Shown one piece after another: positions 7,799 to 13,570 of a stretch of DNA of 13,570 nt (the stretch's first letter is position 1; the number at the start of each line of letters is the position of its first letter). Location of the stretch: positions 1 through 13,570 of the forward strand of contig CAKZQX010001116.1 of NCBI GenBank assembly GCA_937141995.1, read 5' to 3'. Origin of the DNA: an uncultured Chloroflexaceae bacterium. GTDB taxonomy: Bacteria; Chloroflexota; Chloroflexia; Chloroflexales; Chloroflexaceae. The notes below the pieces were generated by a model. It saw only the letters and a program-made list of their open reading frames with translations, ran no database searches and was not told where the DNA came from. Both the position numbers and the translations under genes were made by a program.

Positions 7799-8932
7799 AT
7801 GAGTGGCAATAATAGTCATACACTTCAGCGTATCTTTCACAATCAACGTCGCTCGTGCCGGACACTCCTTGGGCACCGCGCTGTCAAAAAGATCGCCGGA
7901 CGACGCGTGGTGCCGGCACAAAACGGCCCTCCGGCTGCGGCACCGCTTAACGAGGTAGAACTCCAACGTCAGGCGGAACTGGAACGTGAGCTACAACTTG
8001 CACGCGATATCCAACAAGGTCTATTACTGGCGGCCGTGCCACATTTGCCGGGTTGGGAATTGAGTGCCGTTTCACTGCCGGCACGGGATCTGGGCGGTGA
8101 TCTTTACGACTTTCTGCCGTTGCGGGGCGGCTGGCAAGGTATTATGATTGGTGATGTGGCGGGTAAAGGCTTACCGGCCGCGCTCCAGATGGCAGTAACG
8201 CGTACCGTATTTCGCCATGAAGCGCGCACGGGCGCATCTTCGGCGCAAACGTTGGCAGCAGTAAATCAGGGCATATTGAGCGAAATCCCGCAGGGTATGG
8301 TGACAATGTTATATGCGTTGCTGGAACCAACGCAGGGAGTGTTACGGCTTTCAAATGCCGGGCATACCTTTCCCCTGCTGGCAAATGGAATGGTGCAGGA
8401 GTTGGAAGCTCCTGGTCTACCATTGGGCATCGACCTGGATATTGAATACGATGAGATAACGACCACGATTGGACCGGGTGATACCGTCGTGTTTTATACT
8501 GATGGCGTTACGGAAGCATTTAATAATGACTTCGAGATGTATGGACTGGAGCGGCTCCAGGCGCTGATCGAGAACAACGAACGGCTTAAACCCCGGGCGT
8601 TGATGACTCGTCTGCTTCAGGAACTACGGGCCTGGGGGATGGGTAGCGCCCAGAGTGATGATGTAACGATCGTGGTATTACGGCGGCGTCTGGAACACTT
8701 GAGTGAAGAACTACGTAGTATTGTGGATGATGTTTTGGGATTAGAACGGGCAACGGTGTTCTGGGAGGAAGTAGTGGTGCAGCTCTGCGGACCATCCCTT
8801 ACCAATGCCCGCGCGGGAGAGTGGAACCGGATCTTACCGGAGGTGGTGCGCATTGCACGAGAACAATTTGGACGAGGGTTAGCACGCGAATTAAACCAAC
8901 AAATGCGTTTAGCTATTGAGGAGTATCGCTAG
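7799..8932 (+). CDS. SpoIIE/RsbU-type PP2C serine phosphatase
   Basis: 377 residues. A basic 40-residue N-terminus is followed by a short coiled helix (about 50-78, ELERELQLARDIQQGLL), the usual lead-in to RsbU/SpoIIE phosphatases. The catalytic PPM fold (about 79-296) keeps the metal-binding motifs GGDLYD (99-104, D101), IGDVAGKG (117-124, D119), SNAGHT (185-190), FYTDGVTEA (232-240, D235) and SDDVTI (286-291, D287/D288). Residues 300-377 form an extra helical tail that I do not recognise. Enzymes of this family dephosphorylate a phosphoserine on a STAS-domain anti-sigma antagonist; such a protein and its kinase are encoded about 1.8 kb downstream. No GAF, PAS, HAMP or receiver input domain is present, so activation must come through the N-terminus, the tail or a partner. 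No Shine-Dalgarno is obvious before ATG 7799, so translation may depend on coupling to cheR. Expected location is the cytosol. Confidence 0.9.
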   Translation: MSGNNSHTLQRIFHNQRRSCRTLLGHRAVKKIAGRRVVPAQNGPPAAAPLNEVELQRQAELERELQLARDIQQGLLLAAVPHLPGWELSAVSLPARDLGGDLYDFLPLRGGWQGIMIGDVAGKGLPAALQMAVTRTVFRHEARTGASSAQTLAAVNQGILSEIPQGMVTMLYALLEPTQGVLRLSNAGHTFPLLANGMVQELEAPGLPLGIDLDIEYDEITTTIGPGDTVVFYTDGVTEAFNNDFEMYGLERLQALIENNERLKPRALMTRLLQELRAWGMGSAQSDDVTIVVLRRRLEHLSEELRSIVDDVLGLERATVFWEEVVVQLCGPSLTNARAGEWNRILPEVVRIAREQFGRGLARELNQQMRLAIEEYR

Positions 8933-9026
8933 CAGTTGGTCTACTACAGAACGTAAGCGACCGACGGCCGGGGTAGATCTCTGGTGACAGAATTGTCAGA
9001 TAATCCATAAAAGATCCCGAACCGTC

Positions 9027-9055
9027 GTGCAAAAAATGCAGCAACGTGGTATAGT
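9027..9055 (+). promoter_or_regulatory. Probable extended -10 promoter for the TPR/partner-switch operon
   Basis: TGG-TATAGT at 9047-9055 is an extended -10 (TGn plus a hexamer one base off consensus). A weak -35 (GTGCAA, 9027-9032) stands 17 bp upstream. Initiation near 9062 would give a leader of about 97 nt. The 226-bp gap after the phosphatase gene supports a separate transcription start here. Confidence 0.45.
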
Positions 9056-9082
9056 AGTCGATCCACGAAGAAGATTGTTACG

Positions 9083-9100
9083 CTCTCACTGAGTGGAGAG
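9083..9100. promoter_or_regulatory. Dyad-symmetric site in the leader of the TPR gene
   Basis: CTCTCACT-G-AGTGGAGAG: CACT/AGTG and CTCTC/GAGAG mirror one another with a single extra G. The hinge is one base, so it cannot make a normal RNA hairpin and would act, if at all, as a protein-binding site just after the predicted transcription start. No regulator is assigned. Confidence 0.25.
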
Positions 9101-9158
9101 AAAGACTGTTCTTCTGTAGTGCCATCTGAAAAGCGATAGCCTATCTGTACGGAGAACA

Positions 9159-10748
9159 GTGAAATGGGGTTTGATTATGGCTGCGAACGAACCACTCATC
9201 TTTATGCCCTTAGACCTGGATACGTTCTCTGGCAGTGAGCGCTTTGTAGAGGGCACACGCCTGGGTGCTGCGTTCAGTCGAGGCATCCATTCCTATCTGC
9301 GTGCCGCATATACGGATGCGATTGAACACTTCAAGGCCGCGCTGATTGCTGCCTATGTAGATGGGGAAGAGCAAGCACAAATTTACGACCGCGAACGCGC
9401 GATTATTTATCTGTATATCGGCAATGCGCTGGCGTTTCAGGATGACTGGGAAGGCGCGTTGCGCGAGTATCTTGAAGCAGTTCAGACTGATCCGCAACTC
9501 GCCGAAGCGCATTACAACCTGGGGGTGGCTTTTGCGGCCCTGGGACAGTTTGACCGGGCAATTGCGGCCTTCAAGGAGGCGCTGGAGCACAACGAGGATC
9601 TCTACGAGGCGCACTTCTCACTCGGGCGCTGTTACCAGCGCCTGGAGGATGCCGGACGGGCCTATATTCACTATACCAGTGCGTGTGGCGCGCGGCCGCA
9701 GGCAGCCGAGCCACGCTATTACATGGGCCTGATGCATCAGAGCCACGGAGCGCACGAACTGGCACAGCGCTGCTTTTCAGAGGCATTGCGGGTTGAGCCC
9801 ACCTTCGTCTCCCCCGCCGTGCAGGATGAGGTGCTGGTCTCGCGGAGTGAGTCCGAGGTTGCCCAGTGGTACTATCGGCTGAGCCAGGATTTGAAGACGC
9901 AGGGCTATGAGGAAGAGGCGGAACGGATCTACAAAGCGCTCCTGCAATGGCGGCCCGAGGAGTATCGTGCCCGCTATCTGCTGGGGAATTTGCTGGCGCG
10001 CAATCGGCGTTGGGACGAGGCATTAGAACAGTATCGCAAAGCCCCCCCCCACGATAAGCATTTTGTGGAAGCCCGCCTGCGAATGAGCGCTGTGCTCCGA
10101 CTGCTTAAACAACATAAGCAAGCATACGATCTGCTCTTTGATTGCGCTAAACTACATCCGGGGAATGGACAGCTTTTCCTAAGCATGGGCAAGCTCCTCT
10201 ATGATATGGAGATGTTCCCGGCAGCCGTGCGGGCTTTTGAACGCTCGGTGCAATTACTCCCGCGCGATCCGCAGGCCCACTACCTGCTCGGCTTTATGTA
10301 TACGGTGCTGGGGCGGGAAAACTGGGCGCTGGCGGCCTGGCGCAAAGCGGTCGATCTGGCTCCGGAAGTCTACTCGCTGCGCTATGATCTGGGGTATATG
10401 TATATCCGGCGGGGTCGCTACGATCTGGCGGCTAAGGAATTTGCGGTCGTTTCGGATCACTGGCCCGATGATATAGAAACTAGTTTTATGCTGGGGTTAT
10501 GCTACAAAGAATTGATGGAACCAGCCCGATCTATTCCGCTGTTTGAGAAAGTCTTACGACGCAACCCACGCCATGGCCAGGCACTCTACTACCTGGGCGC
10601 ATGTTACCTACAGATTGGTAATACATCGCTGGGTAAGGCTTATCTCCGCCGATATGATCATCTGGCACGCCAGAGCCAGCATACCGTGGTACGCCCAACC
10701 TCGAATGCGCGCAAACGCTCGCTCTCAGCAGTGCGCTCGACAGTATAG
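9159..10748 (+). CDS. Large TPR-repeat protein
   Basis: 529 residues of almost continuous tetratricopeptide repeats. About twelve helix pairs can be seen, with clear examples at about 117-146 (AHYNLGVAFAALGQFDRAIA), 151-179, 270-299, 372-401, 406-434 and 474-503. No signal peptide, membrane segment or catalytic domain is visible, so it is expected to be a cytosolic scaffold. The last 25 residues are Ser/Arg-rich and not repeat-like. Start: GTG 9159 has GGAG at 9151-9154; an in-frame ATG at 9177 (MAANEPL) is equally reasonable and has GGGG 7 nt upstream. The stop codon lies in the Shine-Dalgarno of the next gene, so this and the two partner-switch genes form one operon. It may tether CheR, the phosphatase or the RsbW-like protein, but the sequence does not identify the partner. 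A nine-C run lies at codons 295-298. Confidence 0.85.
   Translation: MKWGLIMAANEPLIFMPLDLDTFSGSERFVEGTRLGAAFSRGIHSYLRAAYTDAIEHFKAALIAAYVDGEEQAQIYDRERAIIYLYIGNALAFQDDWEGALREYLEAVQTDPQLAEAHYNLGVAFAALGQFDRAIAAFKEALEHNEDLYEAHFSLGRCYQRLEDAGRAYIHYTSACGARPQAAEPRYYMGLMHQSHGAHELAQRCFSEALRVEPTFVSPAVQDEVLVSRSESEVAQWYYRLSQDLKTQGYEEEAERIYKALLQWRPEEYRARYLLGNLLARNRRWDEALEQYRKAPPHDKHFVEARLRMSAVLRLLKQHKQAYDLLFDCAKLHPGNGQLFLSMGKLLYDMEMFPAAVRAFERSVQLLPRDPQAHYLLGFMYTVLGRENWALAAWRKAVDLAPEVYSLRYDLGYMYIRRGRYDLAAKEFAVVSDHWPDDIETSFMLGLCYKELMEPARSIPLFEKVLRRNPRHGQALYYLGACYLQIGNTSLGKAYLRRYDHLARQSQHTVVRPTSNARKRSLSAVRSTV
10042..10050 (+). repeat. Nine-base poly-C tract inside the TPR gene
   Basis: Nine consecutive C lie in frame in codons for Ala-Pro-Pro-His. 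Gain or loss of one C would shift the frame about 233 residues before the end of the protein. Such tracts are prone to polymerase slippage. The present length keeps the frame open, and TPR-like sequence continues after it. Confidence 0.8.
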
Positions 10749-10754
10749 GAGGAG
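10747..10754 (+). promoter_or_regulatory. Strong ribosome binding site of the RsbW-like gene
   Basis: AGGAGGAG overlaps the TAG stop of the TPR gene (10746-10748) and sits 7 nt before ATG 10762. It decides the start against a long in-frame upstream extension from 10543 that overlaps the TPR coding frame. Confidence 0.75.
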
Positions 10755-10761
10755 TGAAAGA

Positions 10762-11199
10762 ATGCAACGCATGGAGCGCGTCGAAGTCAATATTCCTTCA
10801 AATCCCATTTTTGAACGAGTCGTGCGGGCGAGTGCTGCCGAAATTGGTGAGACGTTGGGTTTCTCCGGCGACCGGATCGAGGATTTGAAGTTGGCAGTCA
10901 GTGAAGCCGTCAATAATGCAATTGAGCATGGCAACAAGAGTGAAGCCCATAAACTGGTCGAGGTAGTCTTCGCTCTGGATCAAGAAAAATTGGAAGTACG
11001 AATCTCCGATCAAGGCGCGGGCATTGAGCGTCTCGATTTTTCGCGCCGCATCGTTGAAGAACAGAACCTGGAAGAAGGTATGTTGCGCGGCTTTGGAACC
11101 TACCTTATTAGCGCACTTGTAGATGATTGTGAAGTTAGCTCGTCCCAAACCGGAACGGTACTCACGCTACGACTCTATCGGAAAGGGCAGACACAATGA
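10762..11199 (+). CDS. RsbW/SpoIIAB-type anti-sigma serine kinase (GHKL ATPase)
   Basis: 145 residues, the normal size of the family. ATP-binding signatures are the N box EAVNNAIEHGN (48-58), G1 SDQGAGI (82-88) and G2 RGFGTYLI (109-116). The N-terminal IPSNPIFERVVRASAAEIGETLGF strand-helix is also typical. Members either bind a sigma factor and keep it inactive or phosphorylate a serine of a STAS antagonist; which partner is bound sets the output. The STAS gene overlaps this one by 4 bp and a PP2C phosphatase lies upstream, giving a full kinase/substrate/phosphatase set. No sigma-factor gene is visible, so its target may be encoded elsewhere or may not be a sigma factor. Kinase activity itself is inferred from the family. 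Confidence 0.88.
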   Translation: MQRMERVEVNIPSNPIFERVVRASAAEIGETLGFSGDRIEDLKLAVSEAVNNAIEHGNKSEAHKLVEVVFALDQEKLEVRISDQGAGIERLDFSRRIVEEQNLEEGMLRGFGTYLISALVDDCEVSSSQTGTVLTLRLYRKGQTQ

Positions 11200-11522
11200 G
11201 CGACGTTATCAGGCGTGAAGAATTTGGGGACGTTGCCGTGCTGCATATCGGTACACCCAGTGTTGATGGGGTCTCCGCTGCAGCAATTGAGGCCGCCTGT
11301 GCTGAAATGCGTCCCATTACTGTGCTTGATTTTAGCAATGTTTCGTTTATCAACTCATCTGGCATTTCCTCGCTGCTCAAATTTGTGGTGACAGCGCGTA
11401 AGGCCGGCTATAAGCTGTTTGCCATGAATGTCAGTCCTCACCACCAGAAAATTTTCAAGATGGTGGAGATGTCCCGTTTTATGCCGACGATTGAAGAGCG
11501 CGATCTGGCAACATATCGCTAA
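11196..11522 (+). CDS. STAS-domain anti-sigma factor antagonist (RsbV/SpoIIAA type)
   Basis: 108 residues, one STAS domain. The phosphorylation loop is seen as VLDFSNVSFINSSGISSLL (43-61); by alignment with SpoIIAA (DSSG) the target serine is S55 of the INSSG motif, with Asn in place of the common Asp before it. The strand LFAMNVSPHHQKIFKMV and the end of the fold follow as expected. In the unphosphorylated state it would bind the RsbW-like ATPase and release that protein's target; the kinase phosphorylates it and the SpoIIE-type phosphatase resets it. The start codon overlaps the kinase stop (ATGA at 11196-11199), so translation is probably coupled and the two proteins made in fixed ratio. 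Gene order kinase-antagonist is the reverse of rsbV-rsbW in Bacillus. Confidence 0.9.
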   Translation: MSDVIRREEFGDVAVLHIGTPSVDGVSAAAIEAACAEMRPITVLDFSNVSFINSSGISSLLKFVVTARKAGYKLFAMNVSPHHQKIFKMVEMSRFMPTIEERDLATYR

Positions 11523-11667
11523 ACTCGGCACTGTCCCGATGGGGCAACGATGCCTGCTCCGGCGATGCCTTCCTCGGACTGCGTTAGTAGTTACGGCGTT
11601 TACCGTCTGGATGGCGGCAGAGCACGAACCCTCCCGCACGTTGGCCTTGCACATACCTTCGGGGTAG

Positions 11668-11696
11668 CAGCAACCCGGCCTGCGGAAGGGTTGCTG
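11668..11696 (+). terminator. Hairpin, possible terminator of the TPR-RsbW-STAS operon
   Basis: CAGCAACCC (11668-11676) pairs perfectly with GGGTTGCTG (11688-11696) around an 11-nt loop, 145 bp after the STAS stop codon. The sequence after it (ATGTTGGCAT) has no T-tract, so factor-dependent termination or mRNA end protection is as likely as intrinsic termination. Confidence 0.45.
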
Positions 11697-11768
11697 ATGT
11701 TGGCATGATAAACATTCCTCGCCGGAAGATGACGGTTTGGAAACGTTTGCATCCGGCGGGGCAGTCTG

Positions 11769-11777
11769 TGGTATCAT
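11769..11777 (+). promoter_or_regulatory. Possible extended -10 promoter before the response regulator
   Basis: TGG-TATCAT resembles the TGG-TATAGT element seen at 9047-9055. The upstream TTGCAT (11747-11752) is a poor -35 at 19-bp spacing. A start near 11784 would leave a leader of about 160 nt containing the 11863-11881 dyad. Confidence 0.3.
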
Positions 11778-11862
11778 ATGCAGAGACCTATACCATGACA
11801 GCGCGTGGGCTGAAGCCGGGAAGGAGAAGCGTGTACCGCCCCTGGATTGTCGGGCGCAGCGT

Positions 11863-11881
11863 CTACCGGCAATTGCGGTAG
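11863..11881. repeat. Inverted repeat in the leader of the response regulator
   Basis: CTACCG (11863-11868) and CGGTAG (11876-11881) flank GCAATTG. The inner CAATTG is itself a palindrome, so the whole element is a nearly perfect dyad with one extra G. It could be a 6-bp RNA hairpin or a protein-binding site about 60 nt before the start codon. Confidence 0.4.
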
Positions 11882-11942
11882 TAGGATGCAGAAAGGAAAC
11901 GGCGGTGGGGTTGAATGTTGAACATCTATGCAGGAGGATTAT

Positions 11943-12329
11943 GTGGCGTCTACGGTGATGATTGTTGAAGATGATGCCTCAACGCGTCGTCTGTATCGCT
12001 TCCTCCTTGCCAACAGCGGCTATGTTGTTATCGAAGCGGAGGATGGCCTGGTAGCCCTTGAGAAGTTTGTTACGCAACCGTGTGATGTCGTGATTACGGA
12101 TATGAATATGCCACGTATGGGTGGCCTGGATCTGGTGCGATCGCTGCGCGAGAATTATCCTGCGGTACATGTGATTATGGTAACGGCCTTTGGTACACCT
12201 GATATCGAGAAGCAGGCATTGCGAGCGGGGGTCAATGAATATCTGACCAAGCCGTTTGATTTTGAGGAACTGGAACGCCGTGTGCAGCAGTTCTTTGAAC
12301 GACGTAATGGACCACCGTCTGTTTCGTAG
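11943..12329 (+). CDS. Single-domain response regulator
   Basis: 128 residues from GTG 11943: one receiver domain with E9/D10/D11 (MIVEDDAS), phospho-acceptor D53 in ITDMNMPRMGG, T81 in VTAFG and K103 in LTKPFD. There is no output domain; only about ten residues follow the last helix. The style (VTAFGTPDIEKQALRAGVNEYLTKPF) is that of receivers attached to NtrC-type regulators, here free-standing. Start choice: AGGAGG at 11932-11937 is 5 nt before GTG 11943; the in-frame ATG 11928 has no Shine-Dalgarno and its first codons are the Shine-Dalgarno itself. Its kinase is not adjacent; the upstream hybrid CheA is a candidate but this is inference. It could connect the chemosensory and partner-switch modules or belong to another pathway. 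Confidence 0.82.
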   Translation: MASTVMIVEDDASTRRLYRFLLANSGYVVIEAEDGLVALEKFVTQPCDVVITDMNMPRMGGLDLVRSLRENYPAVHVIMVTAFGTPDIEKQALRAGVNEYLTKPFDFEELERRVQQFFERRNGPPSVS

Positions 12330-12711
12330 CATATGCAGGTTTATAACTACTACCTTGCTTCGGAGGCTTTAGGCCGGAGTAATCAGGTTGCTTGACCTTT
12401 TGCATTGAGCGTCACTCCCCCGCTCACTCCTCTTGTTGTCCCCTGCTATCCCGGCTGACCCCGGCACGGCGTGAAGTCGCTTGATCGCATCGTACAGCGT
12501 TCTTCAGGTGTAATATACTGCGTCGATACACTTCAGACAGACAGCATGTGATCTGGAAAAAGTGAAGAAAATGTAAACCGGGCAGGAGCATAGCACTTGC
12601 AGAGTGCGCTACAATAGGATAAAGTTTCATGTCATATACCGTGTTACGATGTTCTCTGATGACCTGAACTGCGGAAAACAGTTCAGGTAAGTTCTGCCAT
12701 GGGAGATTATC
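12330..12711. other. 382-bp intergenic region before the REC-GAF gene
   Basis: No credible gene on either strand. Two -10-like hexamers occur, TATACT at 12514-12519 and TACAAT at 12610-12615, neither with a convincing -35. A perfect hairpin lies at 12662-12688, close to the start codon. No T-tailed terminator was found after the preceding response regulator. Confidence 0.5.
12662..12688 (+). promoter_or_regulatory. Perfect 10-bp hairpin in the REC-GAF leader
   Basis: ACCTGAACTG (12662-12671) and CAGTTCAGGT (12679-12688) are fully complementary, with loop CGGAAAA. The hairpin ends 12 nt before the GGGAG Shine-Dalgarno (12701-12705) and 23 nt before the ATG. No T-run follows, so it is unlikely to be a terminator of the upstream gene. 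It may be an operator for a dimeric repressor or a leader RNA structure affecting translation or mRNA stability. Confidence 0.55.
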
Positions 12712-13500
12712 ATGAGAGGCTGCATACAAGACACCCCATCAGTTCACCCACCAGCCAGGCTGCTCATAGTTGACGATGATACGAATGTACGCAACTTCTG
12801 TGCGCGACTTTTACGCCACCATGGCTACGCCACCGCCACCGCAGACAATGGGCGTACCGCGGTCGAGATGCTGCACGAGAAACGCTATGATCTGGTGTTG
12901 ACCGACTTGCAGATGCCGGAGATGGGCGGGATTGATCTGCTGCACTATCTTCGTGAACAGCATCCCGATGTTGATAAACTGGTGTTCACTGCGTTTGCCG
13001 AAGTCGATACGGCCCGTCAGGCATTGAAACTGGGGGCGTTTGATTACCTGACCAAACCGGTTGACGCTGATGACCTGGAACGCGCAGTGCGCCGATGCCT
13101 GGAACTACGGCGTATTCGCCAGGAAAAAGAACGCCTCTCGGAACTGGTGGTGATGTACCAGTTTAGCCAGGCAATTGCGAACTCGCTGGACATCGAAACC
13201 CAGGTGATGCGGATTAATGCGTTCCTCTGGCAGCGCTTCGCTCCAGACTCGCTCTCGGTGTCACTCCTCTATCCGGAGGATCAATGCCTACGCCTGTTGG
13301 CCTATAAAACCCGCCATAGCACCGGCCCCCGCGCAGCCCAACTTCCGCTGGCTGCCGATTGCAGCGAGGAGCAGTTAGTACAAACCCATATGCAGCTTAT
13401 TGGCGGACGCGGCACCGATATCGCCGGACTTATGGCCGGGGCGGTGTTGCGGACCAACGACCGGCCGGTCGGCTGCCTGCATCTTACGCGAGACAGCTGA
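12712..13500 (+). CDS. Response regulator with receiver and shortened GAF domain
   Basis: 262 residues. The receiver domain (about 15-130) has D21/D22/D23 (LLIVDDDTN), phospho-acceptor D65 in LTDLQMPEMGG, T93 in VFTAFAE and K115 in YLTKPVD. A charged helix (about 125-150, RRCLELRRIRQEKERLSEL) leads to MYQFSQAIANSLDIETQV, the typical start of a GAF domain, which continues to AGAVLRTNDRPVGCLHLTRDS and stops. A normal GAF would have another helix and about 25-40 more residues after the VGCLHL strand, so the domain appears shortened. Neither other forward frame after 13500 gives a clear continuation. ATG 12712 is supported by GGGAG at 12701-12705. The output is unknown: there is no kinase, cyclase or DNA-binding domain. 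Together with the preceding receiver gene it forms a pair of regulators without effector domains. Confidence 0.8.
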   Translation: MRGCIQDTPSVHPPARLLIVDDDTNVRNFCARLLRHHGYATATADNGRTAVEMLHEKRYDLVLTDLQMPEMGGIDLLHYLREQHPDVDKLVFTAFAEVDTARQALKLGAFDYLTKPVDADDLERAVRRCLELRRIRQEKERLSELVVMYQFSQAIANSLDIETQVMRINAFLWQRFAPDSLSVSLLYPEDQCLRLLAYKTRHSTGPRAAQLPLAADCSEEQLVQTHMQLIGGRGTDIAGLMAGAVLRTNDRPVGCLHLTRDS

Positions 13501-13570
13501 CGGGCCCGTCCACGATGACATGGGCAGGGGCACGCCGCTAGGCTGGCCAAGCCGCTTGATCGGGTCAGGC

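Larger units (their letters stand above)
11523..11942. other. 420-bp intergenic region with two inverted repeats and a promoter-like site
   Basis: Short open frames are present but none shows domain-like sequence, and the longest lie antisense to or across structured elements. The region holds a hairpin at 11668-11696 (probable 3' end of the STAS operon), a -10-like TGG-TATCAT at 11769-11777 and a dyad at 11863-11881 in the leader of the next gene. It looks like the boundary between two transcription units. Confidence 0.55.

Noticed and set aside
10543..10761. 73-residue N-terminal extension of the RsbW-like gene
   Set aside because: It overlaps the TPR coding frame, and the strong AGGAGGAG before ATG 10762 gives a protein of normal family size.
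11355..11777. 140-residue minus-strand frame across the STAS gene end and the spacer
   Set aside because: It overlaps a well supported STAS domain, spans the 11668-11696 hairpin and has no domain-like sequence.
13500..13509. Palindrome ACGGGCCCGT after the REC-GAF gene, considered as terminator
   Set aside because: It has no loop and no T-tract, and a 10-bp GC palindrome is common by chance at this base composition.
1..13570. tRNA or rRNA genes, CRISPR arrays, transposase genes or IS ends
   Set aside because: I saw no tRNA-like arms, no regularly spaced repeats, no transposase-like frame and no terminal repeats with target duplications.

Overview
The window is about 13.6 kb of moderately GC-rich DNA (roughly 55-57% by eye) with all recognisable genes on the + strand. 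It is almost entirely signal transduction: a complete chemosensory gene cluster followed by a partner-switching (RsbU/RsbW/RsbV-type) module and two receiver-domain genes. No flagellar, cheC/cheD/cheX/cheZ or sigma-factor gene is present. The gene content and protein style (six-helix MCP without a sensor domain, CheA with a C-terminal receiver, CheR fused to TPRs, weak or absent Shine-Dalgarno sites in front of several genes) would suit a non-flagellated gliding filament of the Chloroflexota such as Chloroflexus or a relative. This taxonomic guess is inference and could not be tested here.

Region 1 (2-4146): the 3' end of a cheW-like gene, a membrane chemoreceptor with six predicted TM helices, and a hybrid CheA-REC kinase. 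These are closely spaced and read as one transcription unit. Region 2 (4147-4454): a 308-bp intergenic stretch with a perfect TATAAT hexamer nested inside inverted repeats, probably an internal promoter and control region. Region 3 (4455-8932): a single-domain CheY-like receiver, CheB, CheR-TPR, and then a SpoIIE/PP2C-type serine phosphatase. A very stable GC hairpin sits on the cheR stop codon, just before the phosphatase gene.

Region 4 (8933-11522): a promoter-like region, a large TPR protein, an RsbW/SpoIIAB-type GHKL ATPase and a STAS-domain antagonist whose start overlaps the ATPase stop (ATGA). Region 5 (11523-13570): two long intergenic spacers, each holding inverted repeats, in front of a single-domain response regulator and a REC-GAF protein that ends early inside its GAF domain.

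The likely logic is as follows. The receptor and CheW control CheA autophosphorylation. CheA feeds phosphate to its own REC domain, the CheY-like protein and CheB, and CheB with CheR adjusts receptor methylation. The phosphatase, anti-sigma-type kinase and STAS protein would form a Ser/Thr phosphorylation switch next to it. Physical linkage suggests that the chemosensory and partner-switching modules act on one output, perhaps surface motility or gene expression, but no phosphorelay link is visible directly: the phosphatase has no receiver domain of its own.
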